A stretch of DNA of 64,000 nucleotides from Flavobacterium sp. UBA7665 (GTDB taxonomy: Bacteria > Bacteroidota > Bacteroidia > Flavobacteriales > Flavobacteriaceae), in assembly GCA_002483285.1 (NCBI GenBank), contig DLHP01000022.1, positions 1 to 64,000 on the forward strand, in the 5' to 3' direction. This document shows positions 9,264 through 18,401 of this stretch, piece by piece (positions within the stretch are counted from its first letter, which is position 1; each line of letters opens with the position of its first letter). The translations under genes and the position numbers were made by a program. The notes below the pieces were generated by a model. It was not told where the DNA came from, ran no database searches, and saw nothing but the letters and a program-made list of their open reading frames with translations.

Positions 9264-10874
9264 ATGAAAAAGTTTCAAAAATTAGTTTTGATTTTCCTAC
9301 CCGCGCTGTTGCTTTTTATCAGTTGCGAAAAGGATTTGGAAATTGAGCCAAGAGATGACGATGAATTTACAAGTGAAAAATTCTTTGCCAACCCGGCTTC
9401 ATACAAACAATTTATGGCGAAAATCTACGGAGGTCTCGCTTTGACAGGACAAGCAAACGTCGCCGGAACTGGTGACCTCGGAGACCCTGCTCAAGGTGCG
9501 GTAGATGAGGGATATTCACAATACCTCCGGGGTTGGTGGCAGTTACAAGAGTTGCCAACAGACGAAGCGATTATCGCCTGGACCGATCCAACGCTTCCCG
9601 ATTTGAACTTTGCTTCGTGGAATGCTGATAACGTCTACACAGAAGCTTTCTTTGCAAGGATTTTCTTCCAGATTGGTTTGTGCAACGAGTTCATCAGGGA
9701 GACTACAGAGGAAAAATTGTCTTCTAGAAATGTATCGGCAGAATTACGGGCTGAAATCCAGAAGTTTCGCGCAGAAGCTAGATTTATGAGAGCTTTGTCT
9801 TATTATCACGGGGTGGATATTTTTGGTAAGTTGCCTTTCGGAACAGACGAAGACTTGTTGGGAACACCACCGCCAATGCAAACCAGGGCTTATGTCGTGA
9901 ACTTCATCTTGTCTGAACTAGATGCGGTAACCCCAGAAATGGCCGCGCCGAGAACTAACGAGTACGCAAGAGCGGATCAGGCTGCTGCATGGATGCTCAA
10001 AGCCAAAGTGCTTTTAAACTCTAAAGTATATACCGGCGTTGACAGAAGCGCAGAAGCAGCAACAGCCATTACGCAAGTCATCAACTCGGGTTACACCATT
10101 GCTCAGATTCCGTATGCGAATTTGTTCAAGGCCGACAACAATAACAACGGTGCGCAAAACGAAATTATCTTCCCAATTGCTTATGACGGTATCAAAACCT
10201 GCAGCTATGGCGGAACGACTTTCCTTGTGCATGCCGGAGCCAACAATACAATTGCAACGACCTATCTTGGGGTTGACAATGGTTGGGGAGGTTTCAGGGT
10301 ACGTCAGGAATGGGCGAATAATGTTGGGACCTCAGACGCACGTGTGATGTATGTTCCGGGCAATACCGACCCTGCATCAATAACCAATCCTACTACGGCA
10401 AGTAGTTCAACGGCTTTTGACCAAGGAAAGAAAGTAATCAAGTTTACCAATATCAAGTCCGACGGAGCCAACGGCCAAAGTGCAACTTTTCCAGACACCG
10501 ACTTTCCTTTGTTCAGAATGGCCGATGCCTACCTAATGTATGCCGAATTAGCGGCCAATGGTTTCGCAGATCCTGGCACGGCAGCGGGTTACATCAACAC
10601 TTTGCGTACCAGGGCTAATCCTGGAGCAGTTACAGTTACTGCGGCAGAAGTTACCCCAGAATTGGTACTCAACGAAAGGGCAAAAGAATTGTATTGGGAA
10701 GGACACAGAAGACAAGACTTAATTCGTTTCAACAAGTTCCTAAGCGGTTATACCTGGCAGTGGAAAGGCGGCGCGCAATCGGGTGTTGACCTTCCATCAT
10801 ACAGGGCACTGTATCCGATTCCGAGAAAAGAATTGAACTCTAACAAAAACCTGACGCAAAACCCTGGTTATTGA
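9264..10874 (+). CDS. susD: SusD/RagB-type starch-binding lipoprotein
   Basis: A 536-residue outer-membrane lipoprotein that caps the SusC barrel and binds substrate outside the cell. The chosen ATG at 9264 gives a clean lipoprotein signal with lipobox ending at C21 (LLFISC). An upstream in-frame ATG at 9240 lies inside the end of susC and would add eight polar residues, so it is rejected. TPR-like helices and the SusD C-terminal region with NERAKELYWEGHRRQDLIRF (about 465-485) are visible. The start lies 10 bases past the susC stop, in one operon. Confidence 0.95.
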   Translation: MKKFQKLVLIFLPALLLFISCEKDLEIEPRDDDEFTSEKFFANPASYKQFMAKIYGGLALTGQANVAGTGDLGDPAQGAVDEGYSQYLRGWWQLQELPTDEAIIAWTDPTLPDLNFASWNADNVYTEAFFARIFFQIGLCNEFIRETTEEKLSSRNVSAELRAEIQKFRAEARFMRALSYYHGVDIFGKLPFGTDEDLLGTPPPMQTRAYVVNFILSELDAVTPEMAAPRTNEYARADQAAAWMLKAKVLLNSKVYTGVDRSAEAATAITQVINSGYTIAQIPYANLFKADNNNNGAQNEIIFPIAYDGIKTCSYGGTTFLVHAGANNTIATTYLGVDNGWGGFRVRQEWANNVGTSDARVMYVPGNTDPASITNPTTASSSTAFDQGKKVIKFTNIKSDGANGQSATFPDTDFPLFRMADAYLMYAELAANGFADPGTAAGYINTLRTRANPGAVTVTAAEVTPELVLNERAKELYWEGHRRQDLIRFNKFLSGYTWQWKGGAQSGVDLPSYRALYPIPRKELNSNKNLTQNPGY

Positions 10875-10892
10875 TACTAAACTTATAGAAAG

Positions 10893-12050
10893 ATGAAAAA
10901 TATTTTAAAGACAATAATTCTTGCTTTTTGCCTAATTGTGATCGGCTCGTGCTCAGAAGAAGCAGATCCAAAGGTTTCGGCGAATGGTTTTGCATTGCGT
11001 GCCACAGCTACACCTTCGGTAGTGTTAACGCCTCAAACCGATGCTAATTTAATCACTACGTTGAGTTGGGACAAAAGTAACAACGGGGTTGGTGCGAGTG
11101 TCGCTACATATAAAGTAGAAGTGGCCGAAAGCGGAACCAATTTTGCTGGTGCCGTTACTGCCAATGCTGGTAACAATGTTACGACCGCCGATCGCTCTTA
11201 TGAACTTAAAGCGGGCGAGTTGAATACGTTGGTTAATCAACTTCCGGGGTATCAGTGTGGCGTTGCTATGGACATTGACATCAGAGTCAAATCTTCATTA
11301 GGGGCCGGAATGTACAACGAATTCGTACAATACTCCACAAATGTGATTACCATCAATGTAACACCTTATTCCTCTCTATTGCCTACCATGGCGCTATCGG
11401 CTACGGGAGTTATCGATGCCAGTACGCCAAAAATGGCGACTTCAGGAATTCTCAATACCGATTACGAAGGTTATATGTACTTGACCCCTGGAACTTATAA
11501 ATTCTATAAACCAGACGCATGTGGAGATTACACTTCAGCTCAAGTATACGGCGACGACGGCAGCGGTGCCTTTAGCAACTTAGTTGTTAACGGAGCCGGT
11601 TATGTAGTTGCTACCGCCGGTTATTATCTGGTAAGAGCAAACTTGCCAGACGCCAGTGGTGACCTGACTTATTCGGTACGACCAATTGTATGGAATATCT
11701 TTGGTACTGGAAAAACGGTCTTACAGCTGGCTAACGTACCGATGACTTACGACCCTGCAGACGGTTTGTTAAAAGTTACCGTGACGCTTAAAAACGGTTA
11801 CGGATGGAAATTCCGTGCTACCGGAAACCAGATTTTGTTAGGGAAATACGTGGCGGCAAGCGCGGGAACTTCAGATTTTGGCGGACCGCTTTTGTCGTAT
11901 GTTCCAAACACTACAACGCTTGCTTCGCTGCCTGCCAATGAGCTTGCTATACCGGGATTGCGTAATCCGCCCACAACGACAAGCTATGATATTGTTCTGG
12001 ACTTGCGCAAGCCGAGGGACTATACCTATAGCATTACGGCAACTCCGTAA
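10893..12050 (+). CDS. SusE-like starch-binding outer-membrane lipoprotein
   Basis: A 385-residue lipoprotein with its lipobox at C20 (VIGSC). The N-terminal part (about 35-160) resembles the SusE Ig-like domain, with LTPQTDANLITTLSWDKS followed by a fibronectin-like strand pattern. The C-terminal half contains two similar beta modules (about 175-260 and 270-385) with YLTPGTYKF and the ending DYTYSIT, as in SusE/SusF starch-binding domains. It probably binds maltodextrin at the cell surface beside SusCD. It follows susD by 18 bases. Confidence 0.85.
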   Translation: MKNILKTIILAFCLIVIGSCSEEADPKVSANGFALRATATPSVVLTPQTDANLITTLSWDKSNNGVGASVATYKVEVAESGTNFAGAVTANAGNNVTTADRSYELKAGELNTLVNQLPGYQCGVAMDIDIRVKSSLGAGMYNEFVQYSTNVITINVTPYSSLLPTMALSATGVIDASTPKMATSGILNTDYEGYMYLTPGTYKFYKPDACGDYTSAQVYGDDGSGAFSNLVVNGAGYVVATAGYYLVRANLPDASGDLTYSVRPIVWNIFGTGKTVLQLANVPMTYDPADGLLKVTVTLKNGYGWKFRATGNQILLGKYVAASAGTSDFGGPLLSYVPNTTTLASLPANELAIPGLRNPPTTTSYDIVLDLRKPRDYTYSITATP

Positions 12051-12075
12051 CGAATTTTCTTAAATCCGAAAAACA

Positions 12076-12104
12076 GGGCTGTATTTTAAAAACAGCCCTT
12101 TTTT
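12076..12104 (+). terminator. Rho-independent terminator after the susCDE genes
   Basis: GGGCTGT (12076-12082) pairs with ACAGCCC (12092-12098) and is followed by six T. It lies between the SusE-like gene and the amylase, 19 bases before the amylase start, so it probably lowers rather than abolishes read-through into the amylase. Confidence 0.8.
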
Positions 12105-12122
12105 CACATAAATAAAAAGAGT

Positions 12123-15008
12123 ATGAAAAAGAGTATTTTTTTAGGTGTGGTTTTTTTCCTGTGCGCGCTATCCATGTCGGCACAAGTTACCATCACGCCA
12201 TCTACATTTAACGTAAACGAGCCCATTACCATTACTGCGTCGTTTGCAAGCGCTACCTGTAATTCTATGGGTGCCAATCCGGCCAAAGTTTATATGCACG
12301 CCGGGATTGGGAACGAGACCAATGCTTTTGGTTATTCGGTTATAGGCAATTGGGGACAAGATGACAACGTGGGGCTGATGACCAACAACGGCAATGGTAC
12401 CTGGAGCATCACCCTTACACCCAGCACGTATTTCAATATCAACGCTACCCAACAGGCGAATGCCTCTAAATTGGGGATGGTTTTTAGGAATGCCGCGGGG
12501 ACACAAACCCTAAAGAAGCCTGCAAGTTGTGGTGATTTTATCTTCAACGTAGGTTACTTTCAGGTAAGCCTTAACGCACCGGCCAACAATAGTACTACGA
12601 TCATCAGTTCTGGAGGAAGCCTGGCTGTTGCAGCAACGAATACCAATGGTTCGGCAAACTACAACCTTAAGGCCAATGGTGTGAGCATCAATACGGCTTC
12701 GGGCACTTCGTATGCATTCAACCATACCAGTATTACACAGAACCAGAATTACGAACTCGAAATCACGCAAGGTGCTTCGACACAGACGCGTAAATTTGCG
12801 GTGATTGTGAATCCGGGTGCCAATATGCAAGCATTGCCTTCGGCTACTTTGCAAGAAGGAATCAATATCAATCCGTCGGATGCCACCAAAGCCACTTTGG
12901 TTTTAGATGCACCGCTAAAGGATTTCGTATACGTAGCCGGAAGTTTCAATAATTGGCAACCCGATGCTGCTTACGCCATGAAGAAAGACGTGTCGTCATC
13001 TAAATTCTGGCTCGAACTTACCGGACTTACACCGGGCACCGATTACACCTATCAATATTGGGTAGTGGATACCACACCGATTGCCAACTCACCGGTATTG
13101 GTAAAAACAGCTGATCCGTATTCTACACTGGTATTATCTCCTTTTGACGATCAGTATATTCCAGCTACTTCGTATCCCAATATGCCGGCTTATCCAGCGG
13201 GTCAGGAACGCGAAGTAACCGTTTTGAAAACCGCAGAAGCGCCTTACAACTGGCAAGTAACCAACTTTAGCAAACCAAAAAAAGAAGACCTTGTAGTTTA
13301 TGAAGTATTGGTAAGGGATTTTGATGAAAACCGTACGTATCAAGATTTGATTGATAGGATTGACTATTTCAAAAGCCTCAACATCAACGCCATCGAATTG
13401 ATGCCTGTAATGGAGTTTGAAGGCAATGAAAGCTGGGGATACAATACAGTTTTCCACCTCGCGCTCGACAAATTCTACGGACCAGCCGCCAAACTAAAAG
13501 AGTTTATCGACCTGTGTCACGCCAACGGCATCGCAGTTATCCTGGATGTGGCGCTCAACCACGCCTTTGGCAGAAACCCCATGGACCGCATGTGGATGAA
13601 CGATCCCGACGGCGACGGTTGGGGCGGGCCAAGTACCGAGAGCCCTTATTTCAACGTAACAGCCACGCACAGTTACAGCGTTGGTAACGATTTCAACCAC
13701 CAACAATCCAGAACCAAAACCTACGTTAAAAGGACGATTAAGCATTGGATCGAAGAATTTCACATCGACGGTTTCCGTTGGGATTTGACCAAAGGATTCA
13801 CGCAAAATTGCGCCGGAAGCGATGCCTGTACTAACTCCTATCAACAAGATAGGGTAGACGTACTCAAGGAATACGCCGACTACAGCTGGAATCTCGATCC
13901 CAACCACTATGTGATCTTTGAACATTTGGGAGCCGACAATGAAGAAGCCGTTTGGGCCAATTACAGGATTGGTGAAACCCCAAGCAAAGGAATCATGATG
14001 TGGGGCGAAATGTACAACGCTTACAAACAACTTGGTTTGGGTTACCCTGCCTCGGCCGATATTTCACGGATCGGACACCTTGCGCACGCCGGATTTACAG
14101 GAAAACGCGTCATGGGTTACCCGGAAAGCCACGATAAGGACCGTATTATGTACGAATCACAAACCTACGGAAATCCAGCCGGAACCAACTCTCCGCTAGG
14201 AAACCTACAGAATGCGCTTAGCAGGATGTCGGCTATCGGAGCTACCTCGATTCTTGTTCCCGGCCCTAAAATGATCTGGCATTTTGCCGATTTGGGAATG
14301 GACGATTCAATCTATACCTGTGAAGACGGTTCGGTCAATACAGAAGGCGACGCTACACCAGGCGATTGCAAACTGTCTACCAAGCAACAGCCCCAATGGG
14401 TAAACAACTGGCTTGGCGATACCGATCGCGGTAAAATCCACAATGATTGGGCAAGGTTCATCGATTTGAAAAAGAACGAACCGGTTTTTGAAGGGAATTA
14501 CGCCATCAGCACCAACGGAACCAACCTCAAGCAGCGCATTTATATCTTCGACAATTCGTTGCCAGCCGACCAAATCCAGAATGTAGTGGTTTTGGCCAAC
14601 TTCTCGGTTTCTGCGCTCGACATCACACCAGATTTCCCTTACACCGGAACCTGGTACAACCTGATGGACAATTCGGTTTACAATGTGTCGAATACTTCGG
14701 CGGCCATCAATTTGCCTGCGGGCGGATTCAGGGTTTTTGGCAATAAGCCCTCGTTGCTTGCGACGACTACATTAAAAGGAACCGATTCGATTGCGTTGTA
14801 CCCAAATCCAACCAGCGACTATTTCTCAGTAAATACCAATACGGCCAGCGTTGAAATTTATTCAATCACCGGACAATTGGTGAAATCGTTCGCCGCGCAG
14901 CAAAGCGGTTTCAAATTCGATACCAGCGATTTGTCTAAAGGAATCTATATGGTAAAGGCTACCGATGCATCGCAACGCACCAAAACCATCAAACTGATTA
15001 AGCAATAA
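12123..15008 (+). CDS. Secreted GH13 alpha-amylase family enzyme with T9SS type A tail
   Basis: A 961-residue starch-degrading enzyme. A signal peptide (1-20) is followed by two N-terminal beta domains (about 20-230), an E-set/CBM48-like domain with FVYVAGSFNNWQPD (about 265-290), and the GH13 barrel from about 390. All four GH13 regions are visible: DVALNH, GFRWDL with nucleophile D554, FEHLG with acid/base E600, and PESHDKDR with D671. The last 75 residues form a T9SS type A sorting domain (YPNPTSDYF through KGIYMVKA). The enzyme is therefore exported across the outer membrane by the SprA-dependent system rather than anchored as a SusG-like lipoprotein. Whether it cuts alpha-1,4 or also alpha-1,6 bonds cannot be told. 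Confidence 0.93.
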   Translation: MKKSIFLGVVFFLCALSMSAQVTITPSTFNVNEPITITASFASATCNSMGANPAKVYMHAGIGNETNAFGYSVIGNWGQDDNVGLMTNNGNGTWSITLTPSTYFNINATQQANASKLGMVFRNAAGTQTLKKPASCGDFIFNVGYFQVSLNAPANNSTTIISSGGSLAVAATNTNGSANYNLKANGVSINTASGTSYAFNHTSITQNQNYELEITQGASTQTRKFAVIVNPGANMQALPSATLQEGININPSDATKATLVLDAPLKDFVYVAGSFNNWQPDAAYAMKKDVSSSKFWLELTGLTPGTDYTYQYWVVDTTPIANSPVLVKTADPYSTLVLSPFDDQYIPATSYPNMPAYPAGQEREVTVLKTAEAPYNWQVTNFSKPKKEDLVVYEVLVRDFDENRTYQDLIDRIDYFKSLNINAIELMPVMEFEGNESWGYNTVFHLALDKFYGPAAKLKEFIDLCHANGIAVILDVALNHAFGRNPMDRMWMNDPDGDGWGGPSTESPYFNVTATHSYSVGNDFNHQQSRTKTYVKRTIKHWIEEFHIDGFRWDLTKGFTQNCAGSDACTNSYQQDRVDVLKEYADYSWNLDPNHYVIFEHLGADNEEAVWANYRIGETPSKGIMMWGEMYNAYKQLGLGYPASADISRIGHLAHAGFTGKRVMGYPESHDKDRIMYESQTYGNPAGTNSPLGNLQNALSRMSAIGATSILVPGPKMIWHFADLGMDDSIYTCEDGSVNTEGDATPGDCKLSTKQQPQWVNNWLGDTDRGKIHNDWARFIDLKKNEPVFEGNYAISTNGTNLKQRIYIFDNSLPADQIQNVVVLANFSVSALDITPDFPYTGTWYNLMDNSVYNVSNTSAAINLPAGGFRVFGNKPSLLATTTLKGTDSIALYPNPTSDYFSVNTNTASVEIYSITGQLVKSFAAQQSGFKFDTSDLSKGIYMVKATDASQRTKTIKLIKQ

Positions 15009-15040
15009 AATTTTGAGTTAGTTGAATTTTATTATGATTG

Positions 15041-15072
15041 GGCCTTCTGTTCGCAGGAGGCCTTTTCTTTTT
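15041..15072 (+). terminator. Rho-independent terminator closing the maltodextrin locus
   Basis: GGCCTTCTG (15041-15049) pairs with CAGGAGGCC (15054-15062), with one G-T pair, around a TTCG tetraloop, and a T-rich run follows. It ends the plus-strand sus operon 33 bases after the amylase stop. Confidence 0.88.
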
Positions 15073-15098
15073 AGGGCGGTAATTATTTGGTTGTTTTT

Positions 15099-15130
15099 TT
15101 TGTTAAAATCCAATAGGAGCCCTATTTTCG
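15099..15130 (+). promoter_or_regulatory. Promoter for the AsmA-like gene, nearly leaderless
   Basis: TTTG (15099-15102), 20 bases of spacing and TATTTTCG (15123-15130, one mismatch to TAnnTTTG) match the Bacteroidetes promoter. The start codon is at 15135, only four bases further, so transcription would begin at or beside the ATG. Confidence 0.55.
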
Positions 15131-15134
15131 CGGC

Positions 15135-17930
15135 ATGAAAAAACCAGCGAAGTCTTTTGTTGTCAAAGTTTTAAAGGTGTCGGGTATTTTGGTGGCCGCA
15201 ATCCTGTTGTTGATGGTTTTGTTACCCGTCTTGTTTCCGGGAAAAGTAGCCCAACAAGTCAAGTTGTTTGCCAATGAAAGGCTCAACGGCGAGTTGAATT
15301 TCTCTAAAGCCGACCTCTCTTTTTTTAGTCATTTTCCTTCGCTCACCCTTACGCTCGAGGATTTCAGGCTCAAGGGTTCGGCGCCGTATCAAAAGGAGAC
15401 GTTGCTTGCTGCGCGGGAAATGTCATTCGGAATCAACCTTAAGACCCTTGTTTTTAGCGGCAAGGTACACATCGATAAAATATTCGTGTCGAAAGCCGTG
15501 ATCAATGTCAAGGTAAACAAAAAAGGACAGGCCAATTACAATGTCTATGTGGCCGAAGACTCCCAAAAAGCAAACGATACCGCAAGCACCTCACTCAGGC
15601 TCGAAAAGATTGCCATAGAAGATACGCACCTGCAGTACAATGACCAATCGGCTAAAATCGCCATCGATGCGCGCGGCTTCAATTACATCGGGAAAGGAAA
15701 TCTAGACCAAGCTATCTTTGATATCAAGACCAAAGCCGAGATCGATTCGCTCGATTTCACCTTTGACGGCCAACCCTATCTCAAAAACAAGAAAGTCCAA
15801 GCCAACCTGATTACAAAAATCAACACCAACTCGCTGGCTTTTGTCTTTGAGCAGAACGACCTCAAGATCAACAAGCTTCCCGTAGCATTTACCGGAAAGT
15901 TTGATTTCCTCAAAAATGGCTACGATATGGATTTCTCGATCGCCTCCAAGGACAGCCGTCTCAACGATTTTTTCACTGCGCTTCCGCCACAGTATGTGAC
16001 CTGGCTCGAGAAAACCAAAGTGCGCGGCAGTACCGATATCGCGCTCACGCTCAAAGGCCAATACATTGCTGCGTCAAACAAAAAACCCAACCTGGCCTTT
16101 CGTATGAAAATCCGCGACGGCGAGATTGAATATAAGGATGCGCCTTTTCCGGTTTCGGCGATTTATATGAATTTTGACACCCAGTTGCCCGCGCTTGATA
16201 TCGAGCAGCTTCGGGTAAACCTCGATTCGCTGTATTTCAATGTGGGCAAAGACTACCTCAAGGCGATTGTCAAATCCAAAGGTTTTTCGAGTCCCGAGGT
16301 AAACGCGACGGTTAAGGCGGCGATGGATTTGCGAAAACTCGACCAAGCTTTTGGCATTGCAAACCTCGACCTTAAAGGTACGTTAGGCATCGACATCAAA
16401 GCCAACGGGAAATATGACAAGGTGCGCAGTATTTTTCCGGTGACCCGAGGGACTATTTCGCTCAAGAATGCCGCGGTGAAAAGCGATTATTATCCCAATC
16501 CAATCCAAAACATCAACCTATCGGCTGCGATTGCCAATGGCAACGGGCAGTTCAGCGACAGCAAGGTCAATATCAACAACGCTTCTTTTGTTTTTGAGGG
16601 CAAACCTTTTGCTTTGACAGCCGGTTTTTCTAATTTCGATGACGTGGCCTACAACATTAAGGCAAAAGGTACCATCGATGTGGGGAAGGTGTACCAGGTG
16701 TTTTCTAAAAAGGGACTCGGCCTTAACGGTTTTATCAAGGCCGATGTGGCCTTCTCGGGCAAGCAAAGTGATGCGACCAACGGCAATTATACCAAACTCA
16801 ACAATAGCGGTACGTTGCAATTGCAAAATATTCGCGCCCGATCGGAGTATTTCCCCAAACCGTTTGTGATTGTGCAGGGCTTGTTCAGGTTCCATGAAGA
16901 CAAAATGGATTTCAGCGATTTCCGTGCAAACTACGGCCAATCCGATTTTACGATGAATGGCAGTACGCAAAACGCAATCAATTACGTCCTTTCTGGCAGC
17001 GAAACGCTCAAAGGACAATTTTCTGTTGCGGCCAATTATCTCAATGTGGATGAATTTGTGTCGGGTGCACCCGATGTGGCTCCAAAAAACGACAGCCGAA
17101 CAGCCGAAAACCCAGCGCCGACAGGTGTTATTGTAGTGCCCGACCGGCTCGACTTGCAGCTCGATATGCAGGCCAAAAAAGTGAATTTCAATGGGCTCAC
17201 CATTGAGAATGCACAAAGCAAATTCGGAATCAGCCAAAGCAAGCTCTCGCTCAATAACACTGGTTTTGACCTAATCGGCTGTAAAGTATCGCTGAACGCC
17301 ACCTATGCCAATGAAGGAACCTCGCGCGCCGCTTTTGATTTTCAGGTCATGGCCAAAGATTTTGATATCAAACGCGCTTATGACGAGGTAAAACTTTTTA
17401 GGGAAATGGCCAGTGCTGCGGCAAATGCACAGGGAATCGTTTCGCTGGTGTACGAAGTAAGCGGGAAACTCGATGACCAAATGCAGCCCATTTACCCCTC
17501 GCTCGTGGGCGGAGGAACGCTGTCTGTGAAGGATGTCAAGCTTCGTGGATTCAGGATGTTTGGCGAAGTAAGCAAGCAAACTAACAATCCGGCGATTGAA
17601 AACCCCGACGTTTCAAAGGTAGACATCCATACCTCGATCCTAAACAACCTGATAACCATTGAGCGCTTTAAATTCAAATTTGCCGGTTTCAGGACACGGA
17701 TTGAAGGAACGACCAGTTTTGACGGCAACCTCAATATCAAAATGCGCCTCGGTTTGCCGCCATTGGGGATTATCAGAATCCCGATTACGGTCACGGGAAC
17801 CCAGGACAATCCTAAAATCAGCCTTGGGAAAAAGACCGAAGATTTAAAGGAAACCGTTTACGCGACACCAACGGCAACGCCTCAGGACATTCCAGCTAAC
17901 GCGACCGAAACGCCTCCGACCACGCCATAA
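15135..17930 (+). CDS. AsmA-family membrane-anchored protein
   Basis: A 931-residue protein with one N-terminal membrane helix (about 16-35) and a long periplasmic part rich in beta strands. The N-terminal AsmA pattern is clear (KLFANERLNGELNFSKADLSFFSHFPSLTLTLEDF, split by the membrane-proximal turn), and the C-terminal AsmA-like region lies near 830-900 (KMRLGLPPLGIIRIPITV). The tail is rich in Thr and Pro. AsmA-like proteins are bridge-like and linked to lipid supply of the outer membrane. That role is family knowledge, not visible here. It stands alone between a terminator and the next promoter region. Confidence 0.85.
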   Translation: MKKPAKSFVVKVLKVSGILVAAILLLMVLLPVLFPGKVAQQVKLFANERLNGELNFSKADLSFFSHFPSLTLTLEDFRLKGSAPYQKETLLAAREMSFGINLKTLVFSGKVHIDKIFVSKAVINVKVNKKGQANYNVYVAEDSQKANDTASTSLRLEKIAIEDTHLQYNDQSAKIAIDARGFNYIGKGNLDQAIFDIKTKAEIDSLDFTFDGQPYLKNKKVQANLITKINTNSLAFVFEQNDLKINKLPVAFTGKFDFLKNGYDMDFSIASKDSRLNDFFTALPPQYVTWLEKTKVRGSTDIALTLKGQYIAASNKKPNLAFRMKIRDGEIEYKDAPFPVSAIYMNFDTQLPALDIEQLRVNLDSLYFNVGKDYLKAIVKSKGFSSPEVNATVKAAMDLRKLDQAFGIANLDLKGTLGIDIKANGKYDKVRSIFPVTRGTISLKNAAVKSDYYPNPIQNINLSAAIANGNGQFSDSKVNINNASFVFEGKPFALTAGFSNFDDVAYNIKAKGTIDVGKVYQVFSKKGLGLNGFIKADVAFSGKQSDATNGNYTKLNNSGTLQLQNIRARSEYFPKPFVIVQGLFRFHEDKMDFSDFRANYGQSDFTMNGSTQNAINYVLSGSETLKGQFSVAANYLNVDEFVSGAPDVAPKNDSRTAENPAPTGVIVVPDRLDLQLDMQAKKVNFNGLTIENAQSKFGISQSKLSLNNTGFDLIGCKVSLNATYANEGTSRAAFDFQVMAKDFDIKRAYDEVKLFREMASAAANAQGIVSLVYEVSGKLDDQMQPIYPSLVGGGTLSVKDVKLRGFRMFGEVSKQTNNPAIENPDVSKVDIHTSILNNLITIERFKFKFAGFRTRIEGTTSFDGNLNIKMRLGLPPLGIIRIPITVTGTQDNPKISLGKKTEDLKETVYATPTATPQDIPANATETPPTTP

Positions 17931-18050
17931 CGCGACAATCTAAACAATAAGATTTCTCATAACGAGAATATCATAACGATTTGCAGTTAACTTGTAAAAA
18001 GCCATGAGGTAGTGAAGCGTATCTTTACAGACCCTTTAAAATCTACCATC

Positions 18051-18287
18051 ATGAAAAATAATGCCAGCGCAAGCAACGGTTTTCGAAAGCCCATTCCCAT
18101 CGTGGAGGGATTTGAAGAAAGACTACTCAATATTTATTGGGAGAAGAAAAACCTCGAAGAATTCCTGCCTCAAATCGCTACTTATTCGACGCAACAGGAA
18201 TTGGTTGCCATCACCATTTCACAACTTTCGGTAATTGATAAACAACTGGTAGCCTTGCTCAAGGAAATATCAGATTTTGAAAACTAG
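18051..18287 (+). CDS. Short helical protein resembling one half of DUF892/YciF
   Basis: A 78-residue protein from the ATG at 18051. An upstream in-frame ATG at 18012 would add 13 residues without features. Residues 22-75 form two amphipathic helices (ERLLNIYWEKKNLEEFLPQ, then ELVAITISQLSVIDKQLVALLKEI) that resemble the first helix pair of DUF892 ferritin-like proteins, which normally have about 150 or more residues. Only half of such a fold is present, so it may dimerise or be a remnant. It has its own small intergenic spaces and is followed by malic enzyme. Function unknown. Confidence 0.65.
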   Translation: MKNNASASNGFRKPIPIVEGFEERLLNIYWEKKNLEEFLPQIATYSTQQELVAITISQLSVIDKQLVALLKEISDFEN

Positions 18288-18368
18288 GCACGCCGCCACA
18301 CCGATTTTCGCGCGGCCAAAATAATCAAAACTATCCTGTTAAAAGTTTTCGATTTCCCGCGAGACTTC

Positions 18369-18376
18369 TACCTTTG
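18369..18376 (+). promoter_or_regulatory. -7 promoter element of malic enzyme gene
   Basis: TACCTTTG is a perfect match to TAnnTTTG, 25 bases before the start codon of the malic enzyme gene. The -33 region is weak (TTTTC near 18346). Confidence 0.6.
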
Positions 18377-18401
18377 CAAGTCGGAATAAAATCCCATTGC
18401 A

